Assembly (NCBI RefSeq): GCF_910593845.1
Contig: NZ_CAJVAS010000016.1
Span: forward strand, 87,392-151,391
Length of the DNA stretch: 64,000 nt
From: Paenibacillus solanacearum
Lineage (GTDB): Bacteria > Bacillota > Bacilli > Paenibacillales > NBRC-103111
Reading direction: 5' to 3'
Shown: positions 8,874-16,986 of the stretch, piece after piece
Layout of the letters: each line of letters starts with the position of its first letter
How positions within the stretch are numbered: position 1 is the first letter of the stretch
The notes under the pieces: generated by a model
Told to the model about the DNA's origin: nothing
What the model saw: the letters and a program-made list of their open reading frames with translations, nothing else
The model's database searches: none
Program-made: the position numbers and the translations under genes

Positions 8874-9713
8874 TCAGCCTTCCGCCAAGCGCGCTTCCGC
8901 CGCCTCCACATCGTGCAGCAGTGCTGCAGCTCCCGGGTAAGGCGCGTCAAGCTGAAGCAGCTTGCGAAGGATACGACGGGTCTCCGGGCGCATCTCCAGC
9001 TCCTGCTCCCAACCGGGTACATCGCCGCCGTTGGATAAGATCGAGGCCCGGCGTTCGTCAGCCGCCTCGTAGCCCGAATACAGAAGGAACAGCAGGAAGT
9101 GGCCGAGCGCGTACAGATCGCTGTCCGGCTCTGCCATTCGCCTGCGCCAAGCCTCCTCGTCCGCATTCGGCTCCACGCGCGCCGGCTCGCCGATTCGCGC
9201 CGCAAGCCCAAAGTCGATCAAATATAGCCGTTCCCCCTGCACGATCACGTTCGGCGGGCGAAGATCAAGATGAACATAGCCTTGGTTGTGAATGAAACCT
9301 GCAATGGAAGCCACGCCGCGAAGCAGGCGGAGCGATTGCCTCTCCGAAAATACGGTATGCTGCTCGAACAGCAGTTCCTCTACCGTCTCCCCCTGCATAT
9401 GGCTCATGACGAGAAACGGCCGTTTGTGGTGCATAAAGGTTTCGATCCACCGCGGAATCGCGGGATGCTCCAGCGCTTTCAATATGTCCGCTTCACGCAG
9501 CAGCAGCTCGATTCCCAGCTTGCCCTTGCTCGGCTTGGGCTGCTTAATCACGACCGGCTGTCCGGTTGCCAGCTCGCGGCACATGTAGGTCAGCCCGTAG
9601 CTGCCAGCGCCGAGAAACCGTTCCACGCAATACCGGCCGGCGGCAAGCCGTTTGCCCTCCCTCAGGGGATAATCGATCCACGCCGGGTGCACTTCCTTCA
9701 TATAATTCAGCAA
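8874..9713 (-). CDS. Serine/threonine protein kinase-like protein with an altered catalytic loop
   Basis: 279 residues, essentially a bare kinase domain with no membrane segment. The glycine loop LGAGSYGLTY (34-43), the ATP lysine in VVIK (Lys57), the catalytic aspartate (Asp150), Asn155 and the DFG motif (167-169) are all present. The usual HRDxKxxN loop reads HLDLRPPN, so the Arg before Asp is Leu and the Lys two residues after it is Arg. Activity is possible but altered. The start is TTG with AAGGAG 8 nt upstream. There is no extracellular PASTA module, so this is not the PrkC wall kinase. Partner and substrate unknown. Confidence 0.82.
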   Translation of the reverse strand: MLNYMKEVHPAWIDYPLREGKRLAAGRYCVERFLGAGSYGLTYMCRELATGQPVVIKQPKPSKGKLGIELLLREADILKALEHPAIPRWIETFMHHKRPFLVMSHMQGETVEELLFEQHTVFSERQSLRLLRGVASIAGFIHNQGYVHLDLRPPNVIVQGERLYLIDFGLAARIGEPARVEPNADEEAWRRRMAEPDSDLYALGHFLLFLLYSGYEAADERRASILSNGGDVPGWEQELEMRPETRRILRKLLQLDAPYPGAAALLHDVEAAEARLAEG

Positions 9714-9775
9714 GGTCTCAGCTCCTTCCTAACGGGAAATACGAAGCAGCGTCCCCCCGGTTGCTCGGACAAGCC

Positions 9776-9803
9776 AAAAACGCCGAGCCTTCACGGCCCG
9801 GCG
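9776..9803 (-). terminator. Rho-independent terminator of the aldo/keto reductase gene
   Basis: Stem CGCCGAGCC / GGCCCGGCG (9781-9803) with a T-run on the minus strand (AAAAA on plus at 9776-9780), 18 nt beyond the stop. Confidence 0.85.
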
Positions 9804-9821
9804 TTTTCCCCGTTTCCGATG

Positions 9822-10814
9822 TTATGATTGCAGGATGGCGTCGATCCGCCCCAGCTCCTCGCGGCTGAAGTCCGACTGCGCCAACGCCTGTACCGCATCG
9901 TCAATTTGGCTGGTCTTGCTCGCTCCGATCAACGCCGATGTGACGCGGCCGCCCCGAAGCACCCAAGCTACTGCCATTTGCGACAGCTTCTGGCCGCGCT
10001 GCAGCGCGATCTCGTTCAGCTTCCGCACTTTGCCCATCACTTCGTCTGTAAGCTCCTCCGGCTTCAGGAAGACGCTTTGGCCGGCGGCGCGGGAGTCCGC
10101 CGGAATGCCGTGCAAGTACCGGTCCGTCAACATCCCTTTGGCGAGCGGCGAGTAGGCGATCGAGCCGATGCCCTCTTCCTCGAGCACACCGAGCAGCCGC
10201 TCCTCGGGCTGGCGCGCAAACATGGAATAGCGCGGCTGGTGAATGAGGCAAGGGGTTCCGAGCGACTTCAGAATAGCCGACGCCGCCCGGGCCTGCTCTG
10301 CGTTGTAGTTCGAGAGGCCGACGTAAAGCGCCTTGCCTTGGCGCACGATCAAATCGAGCGCCCCCATCGTTTCTTCGAGCGGCGTATCCGCGTCAGGGCG
10401 ATGATGGTAAAAAATATCGACATAATCCAGTCCCATCCGCTTCAAGCTCTGGTCAAGGCTCGATACCAAATATTTTTTCGATCCCCGGTCGCCGTAAGGT
10501 CCCGGCCACATGTAATAGCCCGCCTTGGTTGAAATAACCATCTCGTCGCGGTACGCGGAGAAATCGTCGCGCAGCATCCTGCCGAAGCTTTCTTCGGCGC
10601 TCCCCGGAGGGGGGCCGTAGTTGTTGGCCAAATCGAAATGCGTAATGCCCAGATCGAATGCATGGCGAACAAGGGTTCTCCCATTCTCATAGACGTCCCT
10701 TCCTCCGAAGTTATGCCACAGCCCAAGCGAAACCGCCGGAAGCTTGAGCCCGCTTCTTCCGCAAGTGTTGTATTTCATCGTTCCATATCGTTCGCCATTC
10801 GGTGTATAGGCCAT
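9822..10814 (-). CDS. Aldo/keto reductase, L-glyceraldehyde 3-phosphate reductase family (YghZ-like)
   Basis: About 330 residues. It follows E. coli YghZ closely, from NGERYGTMKYNTCGRSGL through LSLGLWHNFGG to FDLANNYGPPPGSAEE, ISTKAGYYMWPGPYG, the NADPH-binding SPLAKGMLTDRY and LIGASKTSQ. The catalytic Asp, Tyr, Lys and His positions are kept (FDLANNYG, STKAGY, YHHR). YghZ reduces toxic L-glyceraldehyde 3-phosphate and methylglyoxal with NADPH. I start at the ATG at 10814, where GGAGAG is 9 nt upstream and homologues begin. An ATG six codons earlier overlaps that site. Single gene with its own terminator. Confidence 0.9.
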   Translation of the reverse strand: MAYTPNGERYGTMKYNTCGRSGLKLPAVSLGLWHNFGGRDVYENGRTLVRHAFDLGITHFDLANNYGPPPGSAEESFGRMLRDDFSAYRDEMVISTKAGYYMWPGPYGDRGSKKYLVSSLDQSLKRMGLDYVDIFYHHRPDADTPLEETMGALDLIVRQGKALYVGLSNYNAEQARAASAILKSLGTPCLIHQPRYSMFARQPEERLLGVLEEEGIGSIAYSPLAKGMLTDRYLHGIPADSRAAGQSVFLKPEELTDEVMGKVRKLNEIALQRGQKLSQMAVAWVLRGGRVTSALIGASKTSQIDDAVQALAQSDFSREELGRIDAILQS

Positions 10815-10968
10815 TGTACCGTTCTCTCCCATCTGTACTGTTGTCCATTGCTATTCTCCATTGTACTGCTTCACCTCCGTGAAGCATATGTCAGCATGCG
10901 TAGAAAACATAGCATAATGTCAGATATTCAAGTCGATGCCATACTTGGACAACGTCAGCGGAAAGCCG

Positions 10969-11910
10969 TCAGCCGCATACCAGAACGTGCCGGGCGAACG
11001 TACCTTTGCGCACGACGCACCGGTCGCGAATCGTAAAGCCGGTCTGCAGCGCAAGCTCGTCGATCAGGTCCGTCGCGATGAGCACCACACGGCCGGCGAG
11101 CGCCCGCACGCTTCGCAGCATCGCAAGAAGCTGCTCCTGCGAGATCACGGAGCATAAATTATACGGCAGATCCAGCACGGCGGCATCGTAATGCCCGGTC
11201 AATGCATGGATGTCCCGGACGGCTACCACATCGGGCATGCCGAAGTGCGCCAGATTGGCGCGGGCGCCGCGGACGGCGAGCGGGTTCAGGTCGAAGCCCT
11301 CCATGTCGATGCCCATGGAGCGGGCTTCGATGACGACCGTGCCGATGCCGCAGCAAGGATCGACCGCCCGGACCCCTTCCGGGCGCGGCACCGCGATGTT
11401 GGCGACGGCACGGGCGACGCGGGTGCTGAGCGCCGTCGAATACTGCTGCGGCTTCGCCTTGTGCCACAGCCATACGGCCTCGTTCACGGCGCATGCGCCG
11501 AACAGCCAGCGGCCTCCGGCCTGCGCGACGCCGAACAGCTGCTGCGGACGGCGCATCTCCGCCGTGCCGCGGATATGCGCGCCAATGGCCCGTTCGGCCC
11601 GGCGCTGCCCGTCATAGTCGAGAGGCGTCTGCGCGCCGGTCTCGATGAATACGACCTTGAACGTCCCTTCCGCAGCAGTGACGCCCTTGACCCGCTCCGC
11701 CAGCTCCGGCAGCGTCGCTGCTTCATGGGTGACGGCCAGCCGCTGCTTCACGAACGGACTGCGGCTGGCATCTATCAATATATTGCTGAGTACGTGAGCT
11801 TCCTCCGGCTCGGCCCCGAATAGCGTCCGCAGCTCCAGCCGGCAGAGCGGCCGTTCGTCCTCATGACATGCGTATGTATACAAGTAAAGCGGGCTGTCGA
11901 TGCTCTCCAC
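10969..11910 (-). CDS. TRM11-like / UPF0020 family RNA methyltransferase-like protein
   Basis: 313 residues. The C-terminal half is a class I S-adenosylmethionine methyltransferase: DPCCGIGTVVIEA (184-196) is the SAM-binding motif I and DLPYNL (247-252) corresponds to the (D/N)PPY motif for amino-group methylation of a nucleobase. The N-terminal half (about 1-150) would be the THUMP-like or ferredoxin-like RNA-binding part. Related proteins methylate guanosine in tRNA, but this branch in Paenibacillus is uncharacterised, so the target is inference. Single gene. Confidence 0.75.
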   Translation of the reverse strand: MESIDSPLYLYTYACHEDERPLCRLELRTLFGAEPEEAHVLSNILIDASRSPFVKQRLAVTHEAATLPELAERVKGVTAAEGTFKVVFIETGAQTPLDYDGQRRAERAIGAHIRGTAEMRRPQQLFGVAQAGGRWLFGACAVNEAVWLWHKAKPQQYSTALSTRVARAVANIAVPRPEGVRAVDPCCGIGTVVIEARSMGIDMEGFDLNPLAVRGARANLAHFGMPDVVAVRDIHALTGHYDAAVLDLPYNLCSVISQEQLLAMLRSVRALAGRVVLIATDLIDELALQTGFTIRDRCVVRKGTFARHVLVCG

Positions 11911-11935
11911 CTCCGATTCGAATATCCTGTCATGC

Positions 11936-11973
11936 GAAAAAAAGCCTGACTTCCCCCGCCGGGAACGTCAGGC
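11936..11973 (-). terminator. Rho-independent terminator of the 60-residue protein gene
   Basis: Stem GCCTGAC / GTCAGGC (11944-11950, 11967-11973) with a run of seven T on the minus strand. It lies 25 nt beyond the stop at 11998. Confidence 0.82.
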
Positions 11974-11997
11974 CGCGCCGCTGTATAAGCCAAAGGC

Positions 11998-12180
11998 TTA
12001 ATCGCTTTGCCGTTCGATGATTTCGTCCAATTCCGATTCATTGCGATTGGCAGCCGCCAGAACGGCCTGATCCGTCTCGTTCGTGCCTTGAATCGCCTCG
12101 GCCGCTTCCGCCTGCTGGTTCAACTGCTCTTCCGCTTGGCCGATGCCATGCGCGCCCTGATGATTTCTGCTCGATGTCAT
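11998..12180 (-). CDS. Small hydrophilic Gln/Glu/Ala-rich protein of unknown function
   Basis: 60 residues (MTSSRNHQGAHGIGQAEEQL...), no cysteine and no hydrophobic stretch, predicted helical. The gene is bounded by its own terminator, and GGAGGCG occurs just upstream of the ATG. Composition recalls small acid-soluble or other spore-core peptides, but the alpha/beta and gamma SASP motifs are absent, so I do not assign it. Confidence 0.6.
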   Translation of the reverse strand: MTSSRNHQGAHGIGQAEEQLNQQAEAAEAIQGTNETDQAVLAAANRNESELDEIIERQSD

Positions 12181-12239
12181 AACGATAACGCCTCCGTTTT
12201 CACAGTAAAATGCTCGCCTTGGTTTGACGGCAAACTTTA

Positions 12240-12758
12240 CTATGCACCGGTCGTTTCCATCTTATGCAGCGCGGACTGCTCGAACCGCATGACCTGCCCC
12301 TGGTCGTTAAAGTAACATTCGAACGCATAACAGCCGGTGCGCTCCAGAACGCTGCGCAAATACAGGTGCAGATGGCTGATCAGCCCTTTGTTCCGTTCAT
12401 CCAGCAGCCACTCGATTTCCTTCCAGGCGAGCAGTCCCTCCTCCGTTTCTTGAGGCGCCTCGTTCGCGGCGTACGCCTCATCCGCATGCTCCGGAAGCTC
12501 CGCTACGAACAGATGCGCGCCGCTCATCGTACCCAGTGCGGAAAACCACGTCACCTGCCCGGCGTAGTACAGCTCCCTCGCCTCGATGCCGGTCTCTTCG
12601 CGAATTTCCCGGATAGCGCCTTGCTCCGGCGTCTCGCCCGGCTCGATTTTGCCGCCAACGCCGTTCCAGCACCCCATCCCCGGAGGCTTGCTGCGGTTGA
12701 GCATCAATACTCGGCTTCCTCTAATCACAAAACAGATCGTATACTTCAGCATCGACAT
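12240..12758 (-). CDS. Nudix hydrolase, MutT-like (8-oxo-dGTP diphosphatase type)
   Basis: 172 residues. The Nudix box is complete: GGKIEPGETPEQGAIREIREETG (36-57), with the two metal-binding Glu in REIREE. The N-terminal MLKYTICFVIRGSRVLMLNRSKPP is typical of YtkD/MutT-like proteins that sanitise oxidised nucleotides, though substrate cannot be read from sequence. The C-terminal 40 residues (YLRSVLERTGCYAFECYFNDQG) resemble the extended tail of the Bacillus 8-oxo-dGTP branch. Preceded by AAGGAGGAACGA, which fixes the start. Confidence 0.88.
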   Translation of the reverse strand: MSMLKYTICFVIRGSRVLMLNRSKPPGMGCWNGVGGKIEPGETPEQGAIREIREETGIEARELYYAGQVTWFSALGTMSGAHLFVAELPEHADEAYAANEAPQETEEGLLAWKEIEWLLDERNKGLISHLHLYLRSVLERTGCYAFECYFNDQGQVMRFEQSALHKMETTGA

Positions 12759-13074
12759 TCGTTCCTCCTTGTCCGACCGAAACCTATTGTTTTGGGTAAA
12801 CTACGAGCGAAGCCGGCTGCGCAAGTTTTATACAAAATGCGCCCGGCCGCAGCCTTCATGATACAGCACCCGGGCTTGCCGGATACTCGGCGGCTTGAAA
12901 CACGAAAGCCATGCGCGGGACCTCCTCAAACCGATAATCTATGAAACTATTGTAATACGATGCGGCAGAAAAGAAAATGAAGAAACGGCAAAAGGCAAAG
13001 CTCGGACCGCCGGGTCTGCTCTTTGCCATTTGAACTCATCAGGCGTCCGCCTTATAAGCCTGCCGTCTTTTTTG
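12759..13074. other. Intergenic region holding the terminator of the ArsB/NhaD gene
   Basis: About 315 bp. Apart from the terminator at 12990-13027 and presumably the promoter of the Nudix gene, I see no gene, repeat or RNA motif. Confidence 0.5.
12990..13027 (-). terminator. Rho-independent terminator of the ArsB/NhaD transporter gene
   Basis: Stem GGCAAAG / CTTTGCC (12994-13000, 13021-13027), extended inward by a GGACC/GGTCT pairing. TTTT follows on the minus strand. Confidence 0.78.
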
Positions 13075-14355
13075 TTACAACAAATAGCGGATGTAGATGT
13101 ATACGCTCGACAACGCGATCGACAGCAGCATCAACGGAAAGCCGTACTTCAAATACGTCGTAAAGCTGATTGGATGCCCTTCTTTGCCTGCGAGCCCGGC
13201 GACGATCAGATTGGCGCTGGCGCCGATGAGCGTGCCGTTGCCGCCCAGGCATGCACCCAGCGCAAGGCTCCACCACAGCGGCTCCAGATTCGTGACGCCC
13301 ATCGTGCCCATCTCCTGAATCATCGGAATCATCGTAGCCACGAAAGGAATGTTGTCGAGAAACGCCGACGCGATCGCGCTGAGCCATAAGATCAGCATCG
13401 AAGTGGCGGCGACATTGCCACCGGTAAGCTCGATCGCCTTCTCCGCGAGCATGGCGATCACACCGGTCTCGACCAGACCGGATACGAGCACGAACAGGCC
13501 GATAAAGAAAAACAACGTCAGCCATTCGATGCTATGAAACGCGTCCTCCAGCATGCTTTCGCCGGTCAGCAGCAGCAGAAGGAACGCTCCCGCCAGCGCG
13601 ACGGTAGCCGATTCGAGATGCAGACTCTGGTGGAGGAAAAATCCGGCGATCGTCAGTCCGAGAACGATCAGGCATTTTTTCAGCAGCTTCGAGTCGGTAA
13701 TTTCCGCCCGCTCGTCCATGTCCATCATGCGGGCCTGCAGCTCCGGCGTGGACTGAATCTGCTTGCGGAACATCGCCAGAAAGATCGGCAAATATACAGC
13801 CATAATGATCACAGCGATCGGCGTGAGGTTCGAGATAAATGCCATGAAGGTCAGCTCCTGCACCGCGCTGCCGATCATAATGTTCGGCGGATCGCCGATG
13901 AGCGTCGCCGTCCCGCCCACGTTGGAGGCGATGATCTGCGCGATCAGGAACGGAATTGGCGTGACGCGCAGCGCTCTCGTAATGCTGAACGTGACCGGGA
14001 CCATCAGCAGCACGGTCGTCACGTTGTCGAGAAACGCCGAGCCGAAGGCGGTAATGACCGTGAGCGCGATCAGGATTCGGGTCGGCTTGCCCTGGGCCAG
14101 CTTGGCCGCCTTCAACGCAATATATTTGAACAGCCCCGTCTTCGCGGTAATGCCGACGATGATCATCATGCCGACCAGCAGGCCGAGCGTGTTGAAGTCG
14201 ATGTGATGAATCGCCGTCTCCTGACTTACAATGCCGAAGACGACCATTAGCACGCCGCCGGCCATCGCCAGCACGGTGCGGTGAATTTTCTCCGAAATGA
14301 TGAGTCCATAAATGACCAAAAAGATACAGATCGCCCATATGGCTTGGTGTTCCAT
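13075..14355 (-). CDS. ArsB/NhaD family (ion transporter superfamily) membrane protein
   Basis: About 426 residues with 11 or so hydrophobic segments. The paired signatures SAFLDNVTTVLLMVPVT and SAFLDNIPFVATMIPM, followed by GGTATLIGDPPNIMIGSA and GGNGTLIGASANLIVAG, mark the two inverted halves of ArsB/NhaD/DASS carriers. NhaD members exchange sodium for protons; ArsB exports arsenite. No arsR, arsA or arsC is nearby, so arsenite export is not favoured. The ATG at 14355 (MEHQAIW) is preferred over one 17 codons upstream because AAAGGAAAG lies in front of it and transmembrane segment 1 starts directly. Own terminator. Confidence 0.87.
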   Translation of the reverse strand: MEHQAIWAICIFLVIYGLIISEKIHRTVLAMAGGVLMVVFGIVSQETAIHHIDFNTLGLLVGMMIIVGITAKTGLFKYIALKAAKLAQGKPTRILIALTVITAFGSAFLDNVTTVLLMVPVTFSITRALRVTPIPFLIAQIIASNVGGTATLIGDPPNIMIGSAVQELTFMAFISNLTPIAVIIMAVYLPIFLAMFRKQIQSTPELQARMMDMDERAEITDSKLLKKCLIVLGLTIAGFFLHQSLHLESATVALAGAFLLLLLTGESMLEDAFHSIEWLTLFFFIGLFVLVSGLVETGVIAMLAEKAIELTGGNVAATSMLILWLSAIASAFLDNIPFVATMIPMIQEMGTMGVTNLEPLWWSLALGACLGGNGTLIGASANLIVAGLAGKEGHPISFTTYLKYGFPLMLLSIALSSVYIYIRYLL

Positions 14356-14409
14356 CGAAGTTCCCACTTTCCTTTCTTGTATTCCATTCATTACCATTTC
14401 AAACATGCC

Positions 14410-14436
14410 AAAAGGAGCCTGCCGTTGACAGACTCC
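14410..14436 (-). terminator. Terminator at the end of the acid-sugar operon
   Basis: Stem GGAGCCTG / CAGACTCC (14414-14421, 14429-14436, 7 of 8 pairs) with TTTT on the minus strand. It lies 10 nt after the aldolase stop. Confidence 0.72.
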
Positions 14437-14445
14437 CCCATAAGC

Positions 14446-15111
14446 TTACGAATTATTCCATTGTCTTCTCGGCTTATAGCCGGCTTTCTCCAAAAAATGC
14501 GTCTCCGTTTCACGGGACAAGCCGTTCAAGGCGATCCCGGCCGTCCGTGATTCCACGAGCATCCGGCATGCCATCTCGAGCGTTTGCAGCGCCATCCGCG
14601 CTTCGCGAATGTTCACATCATACACCAAAACGCCGTGATTTTCCAGCAGCAAAATATTCGCGTCACGCGCCTTCTCCGCCACGGCGACACCGAGCGCCGT
14701 ACTTCCCGGATCATGATATGCTACCCGCTGCACGCGCTCCAGGTAGTACATCGTCTCGACGAACCAGTTCGAAGGAATGTCGATGGACGAGCAGGCCACA
14801 AGCGTGCTGTAGAAAGGTGACGCATGCAGCACCGCCCCGATCTCGGGACGATTCTCGTAGATGGCCCGGTGCATCGGCGTCTCCTTGGAAGGCTTTTTGC
14901 CACCGGCCTCGACGATTTGTCCGCCCAGCGTGCATTCCACCAGATCGGCATCTTCCAGCTCGCCGAGAAACGTCCCGCTCGCCGTGATCAAATACCGGTC
15001 ATCCGTCGTACGAGCGCTAATATTGCCCGCGTTTCCCCAGGCCAAGCCGTACTCCATCATATATTTACCGACGCTCCGCAGCTCTTGTCTGACGGATTCA
15101 ATATTCGGCAT
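14446..15111 (-). CDS. Class II aldolase/adducin family protein (OtnC/FucA-like)
   Basis: 221 residues. Zinc ligands of the class II aldolase fold are present: HRAIYENRPEIGAVLHASPFYS (first His pair) and the LLLENHGVLVYD segment with the third His. The opening GLAWGNAGNISART and LITASGTFLGEL are the substrate phosphate-binding blocks (GNxSxR, TxSG). Relatives are fuculose-1-phosphate aldolase, ribulose-5-phosphate 4-epimerase and OtnC, the 3-oxo-tetronate 4-phosphate decarboxylase that works with DUF1537 kinases. Being last in an operon with such a kinase favours an OtnC-type or ketose-phosphate aldolase role. It follows DctM by 30 nt. Confidence 0.85.
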   Translation of the reverse strand: MPNIESVRQELRSVGKYMMEYGLAWGNAGNISARTTDDRYLITASGTFLGELEDADLVECTLGGQIVEAGGKKPSKETPMHRAIYENRPEIGAVLHASPFYSTLVACSSIDIPSNWFVETMYYLERVQRVAYHDPGSTALGVAVAEKARDANILLLENHGVLVYDVNIREARMALQTLEMACRMLVESRTAGIALNGLSRETETHFLEKAGYKPRRQWNNS

Positions 15112-15141
15112 TGCCGTTCAACTCCAGTCTTTATCGTTGTG

Positions 15142-16416
15142 CTATTTGAACAGGTGAACAAGACCTGTCGAAATCGACGGAACAAATGTGATCAGCAGCA
15201 GCGTCACAAGCAAGACCACATAATAAGGAAGCATTCCTTTGGATATTTGATCGAGCCTGATCTTGGCCAGCTGCGCCGATATGAACAAATTGACCCCTAG
15301 CGGCGGTGTGCACATGCCGAGTGCCAGGTTAACGATCATAATGATGCCGAAGTGAACCGGATCGATGCCAAGATTGATCGCAACCGGAAGCAGCAGCGGA
15401 GCCAATATAATAATGGAAGCGTTCGTTTCCATAAACATCCCGACAATGAGTAAAAACAGATTGACCAGCAGCAGGAAAACAACCGGATTATCGGAAATGC
15501 CCATAAAAAATTGAGCGACCATTTGCGGCACGTTCTCGCGCGTAATGATCCAGCCGAACAGTCCGGCGCTGGAAATAATGAACATGATCGTCGCCGTCGT
15601 CACCGTAGATTGCGTAAGAATATGGAAAATCTGCTTCAGCTTGATCTCTTTGTAGATCAGTACCCCTACGATAAATGCATAGCCTACGGCAACGCCGGCT
15701 GCTTCTGTCGGCGTAAAGACCCCGCCGTAAATGCCGCCAAGAATGATGACCGGCATCAGCAGCGCCAGGAATGAATCCTTGAACGCCACGAGCACTTCAC
15801 GGAACGATTTGCGCGGCTCCGGCTTGTAATCGCGCCGCTTCGCAATAACGAGTACGGTTAAGATCAAGGAAAAGCCGATCAGGATCCCCGGGACGAAGCC
15901 CGCCATAAACAAGTCGCCGATCGATACGGAAGCAGAGACACCGAACAGGATCATTGGAATGCTCGGCGGAATAATAACCCCGAGCTCCCCAGCCACCGCT
16001 TGCGTCGCCCCGGCAAAGTTCGGGTGATAGCCTCGCTTCACCATCGCAGGAATGAGCATACTGCCCAGCGCTGCCGTTGTCGCCGCACTCGAGCCGGAGA
16101 TCGCGGAGAAGAACATCGCCGTCACGATTGTAACGATGGCCAGCCCTCCGGGCAAATGACCGGTAAGCGCGTTCGCAAGCGCTATCAATCGCTTGGAAAT
16201 ACCACCATATTCCATCAACGTACCAGCTAAAATAAAAAATGGAATCGCCATGAGCGGAAAGGAATCGACCGATGTAAACGATCGCTGCACCAGCACGATT
16301 AGCGGCGTGCCGCCATCCCACCAGAGCGCAATGCCCGACGCAAGACCCATCGACACGGCAATCGGCACGCTGATAGCGAAAAACGCCAGCATACATATCA
16401 TCAATATAACAGCCAT
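15142..16416 (-). CDS. dctM: TRAP transporter large permease subunit (DctM)
   Basis: 424 residues, about 12 hydrophobic helices. Family blocks: GMGLASGIALWWDGG-like opening, FILAGTLMEYGGISKRLIALANALTG, SAISGSSAATTAALGSMLIPAMVKRGY, GVIIPPSIPMILFG, and FTPTEAAGVAVGYAF. It forms the sodium-driven permease channel with DctQ, receiving substrate from the periplasmic-type DctP. The start overlaps the last base of the dctQ stop (TGATG), implying coupled translation. TRAP systems carry dicarboxylates and sugar acids, matching the neighbouring enzymes. Confidence 0.93.
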   Translation of the reverse strand: MAVILMICMLAFFAISVPIAVSMGLASGIALWWDGGTPLIVLVQRSFTSVDSFPLMAIPFFILAGTLMEYGGISKRLIALANALTGHLPGGLAIVTIVTAMFFSAISGSSAATTAALGSMLIPAMVKRGYHPNFAGATQAVAGELGVIIPPSIPMILFGVSASVSIGDLFMAGFVPGILIGFSLILTVLVIAKRRDYKPEPRKSFREVLVAFKDSFLALLMPVIILGGIYGGVFTPTEAAGVAVGYAFIVGVLIYKEIKLKQIFHILTQSTVTTATIMFIISSAGLFGWIITRENVPQMVAQFFMGISDNPVVFLLLVNLFLLIVGMFMETNASIIILAPLLLPVAINLGIDPVHFGIIMIVNLALGMCTPPLGVNLFISAQLAKIRLDQISKGMLPYYVVLLVTLLLITFVPSISTGLVHLFK

Positions 16417-16904
16417 CAGTTGGAAACCTCCTTCTTGGAGGTGACTTCATCGATCATCGCAGCGATGGAATTCAGCGCCAGCAGCAAAGCTCCGATTGGG
16501 ATCGACGCGTACGGAATCGCCATGGAAAGTCCGAGCGCGGGCGACAGCTGCATTTTTACACGGGAAATCATATCGATCCCCTGCTTGAACAAAATGACAA
16601 AAAAGATAATCGAGATCGTAAACACAATGACGTGCAGCACTTTCCGTTTCGTGCCGCTCAGCAGCTCGGGCAGCAGCTCAATGGAGATGAGCTTGTTATG
16701 CCGCATCGCCAAGCTGGCTCCGATGAATACAATATAAGCCATCAAATAGCGGGACAGCTCCTCTGACCAGGTCAACGGGTAATGAATAACGAACCGGCAC
16801 AGCACTTGCGCTATGATCAAAAGAGACATCGTCCCGAGCATTAACGCGAGGAGAATGCCAACGACCTTATTCATGCCATCGATCAATTTGACTACTTGTT
16901 GCAT
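16416..16904 (-). CDS. dctQ: TRAP transporter small permease subunit (DctQ)
   Basis: 162 residues with four transmembrane helices. The block HYPLTWSEELSRYLMAYIVFIGASLAMR is the typical DctQ helix 2-3 signature, and GLSMAIPYASIPIGALLLALNSI closes helix 4. It is the scaffold subunit that holds DctM. It lies between dctP (82 bp upstream, with a hairpin) and dctM (1-base overlap). Confidence 0.92.
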   Translation of the reverse strand: MQQVVKLIDGMNKVVGILLALMLGTMSLLIIAQVLCRFVIHYPLTWSEELSRYLMAYIVFIGASLAMRHNKLISIELLPELLSGTKRKVLHVIVFTISIIFFVILFKQGIDMISRVKMQLSPALGLSMAIPYASIPIGALLLALNSIAAMIDEVTSKKEVSN

Positions 16905-16940
16905 GGTACATCTCCCTCATGTCCAGAATCGGATAACAGG

Positions 16941-16975
16941 GAAGGACGCCAGCCCTTCGAGGAACGGCGCCCTTC
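16941..16975 (-). promoter_or_regulatory. Intercistronic hairpin between dctP and dctQ
   Basis: GAAGGACGCC (16941-16950) pairs with GGCGCCCTTC (16966-16975), 9 of 10 bases, without a following T-run. In binding-protein transport operons such stem-loops commonly protect the upstream binding-protein mRNA and let it exceed the permease message. That role is inference here. Confidence 0.6.
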
Positions 16976-16986
16976 AAGCCTTCAGA

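Noticed and set aside
13075..14406. Arsenite efflux (ars operon) interpretation of the ArsB/NhaD gene
   Set aside because: No arsR, arsC or arsA nearby; the SAFLDN motifs occur in sodium antiporters as well.
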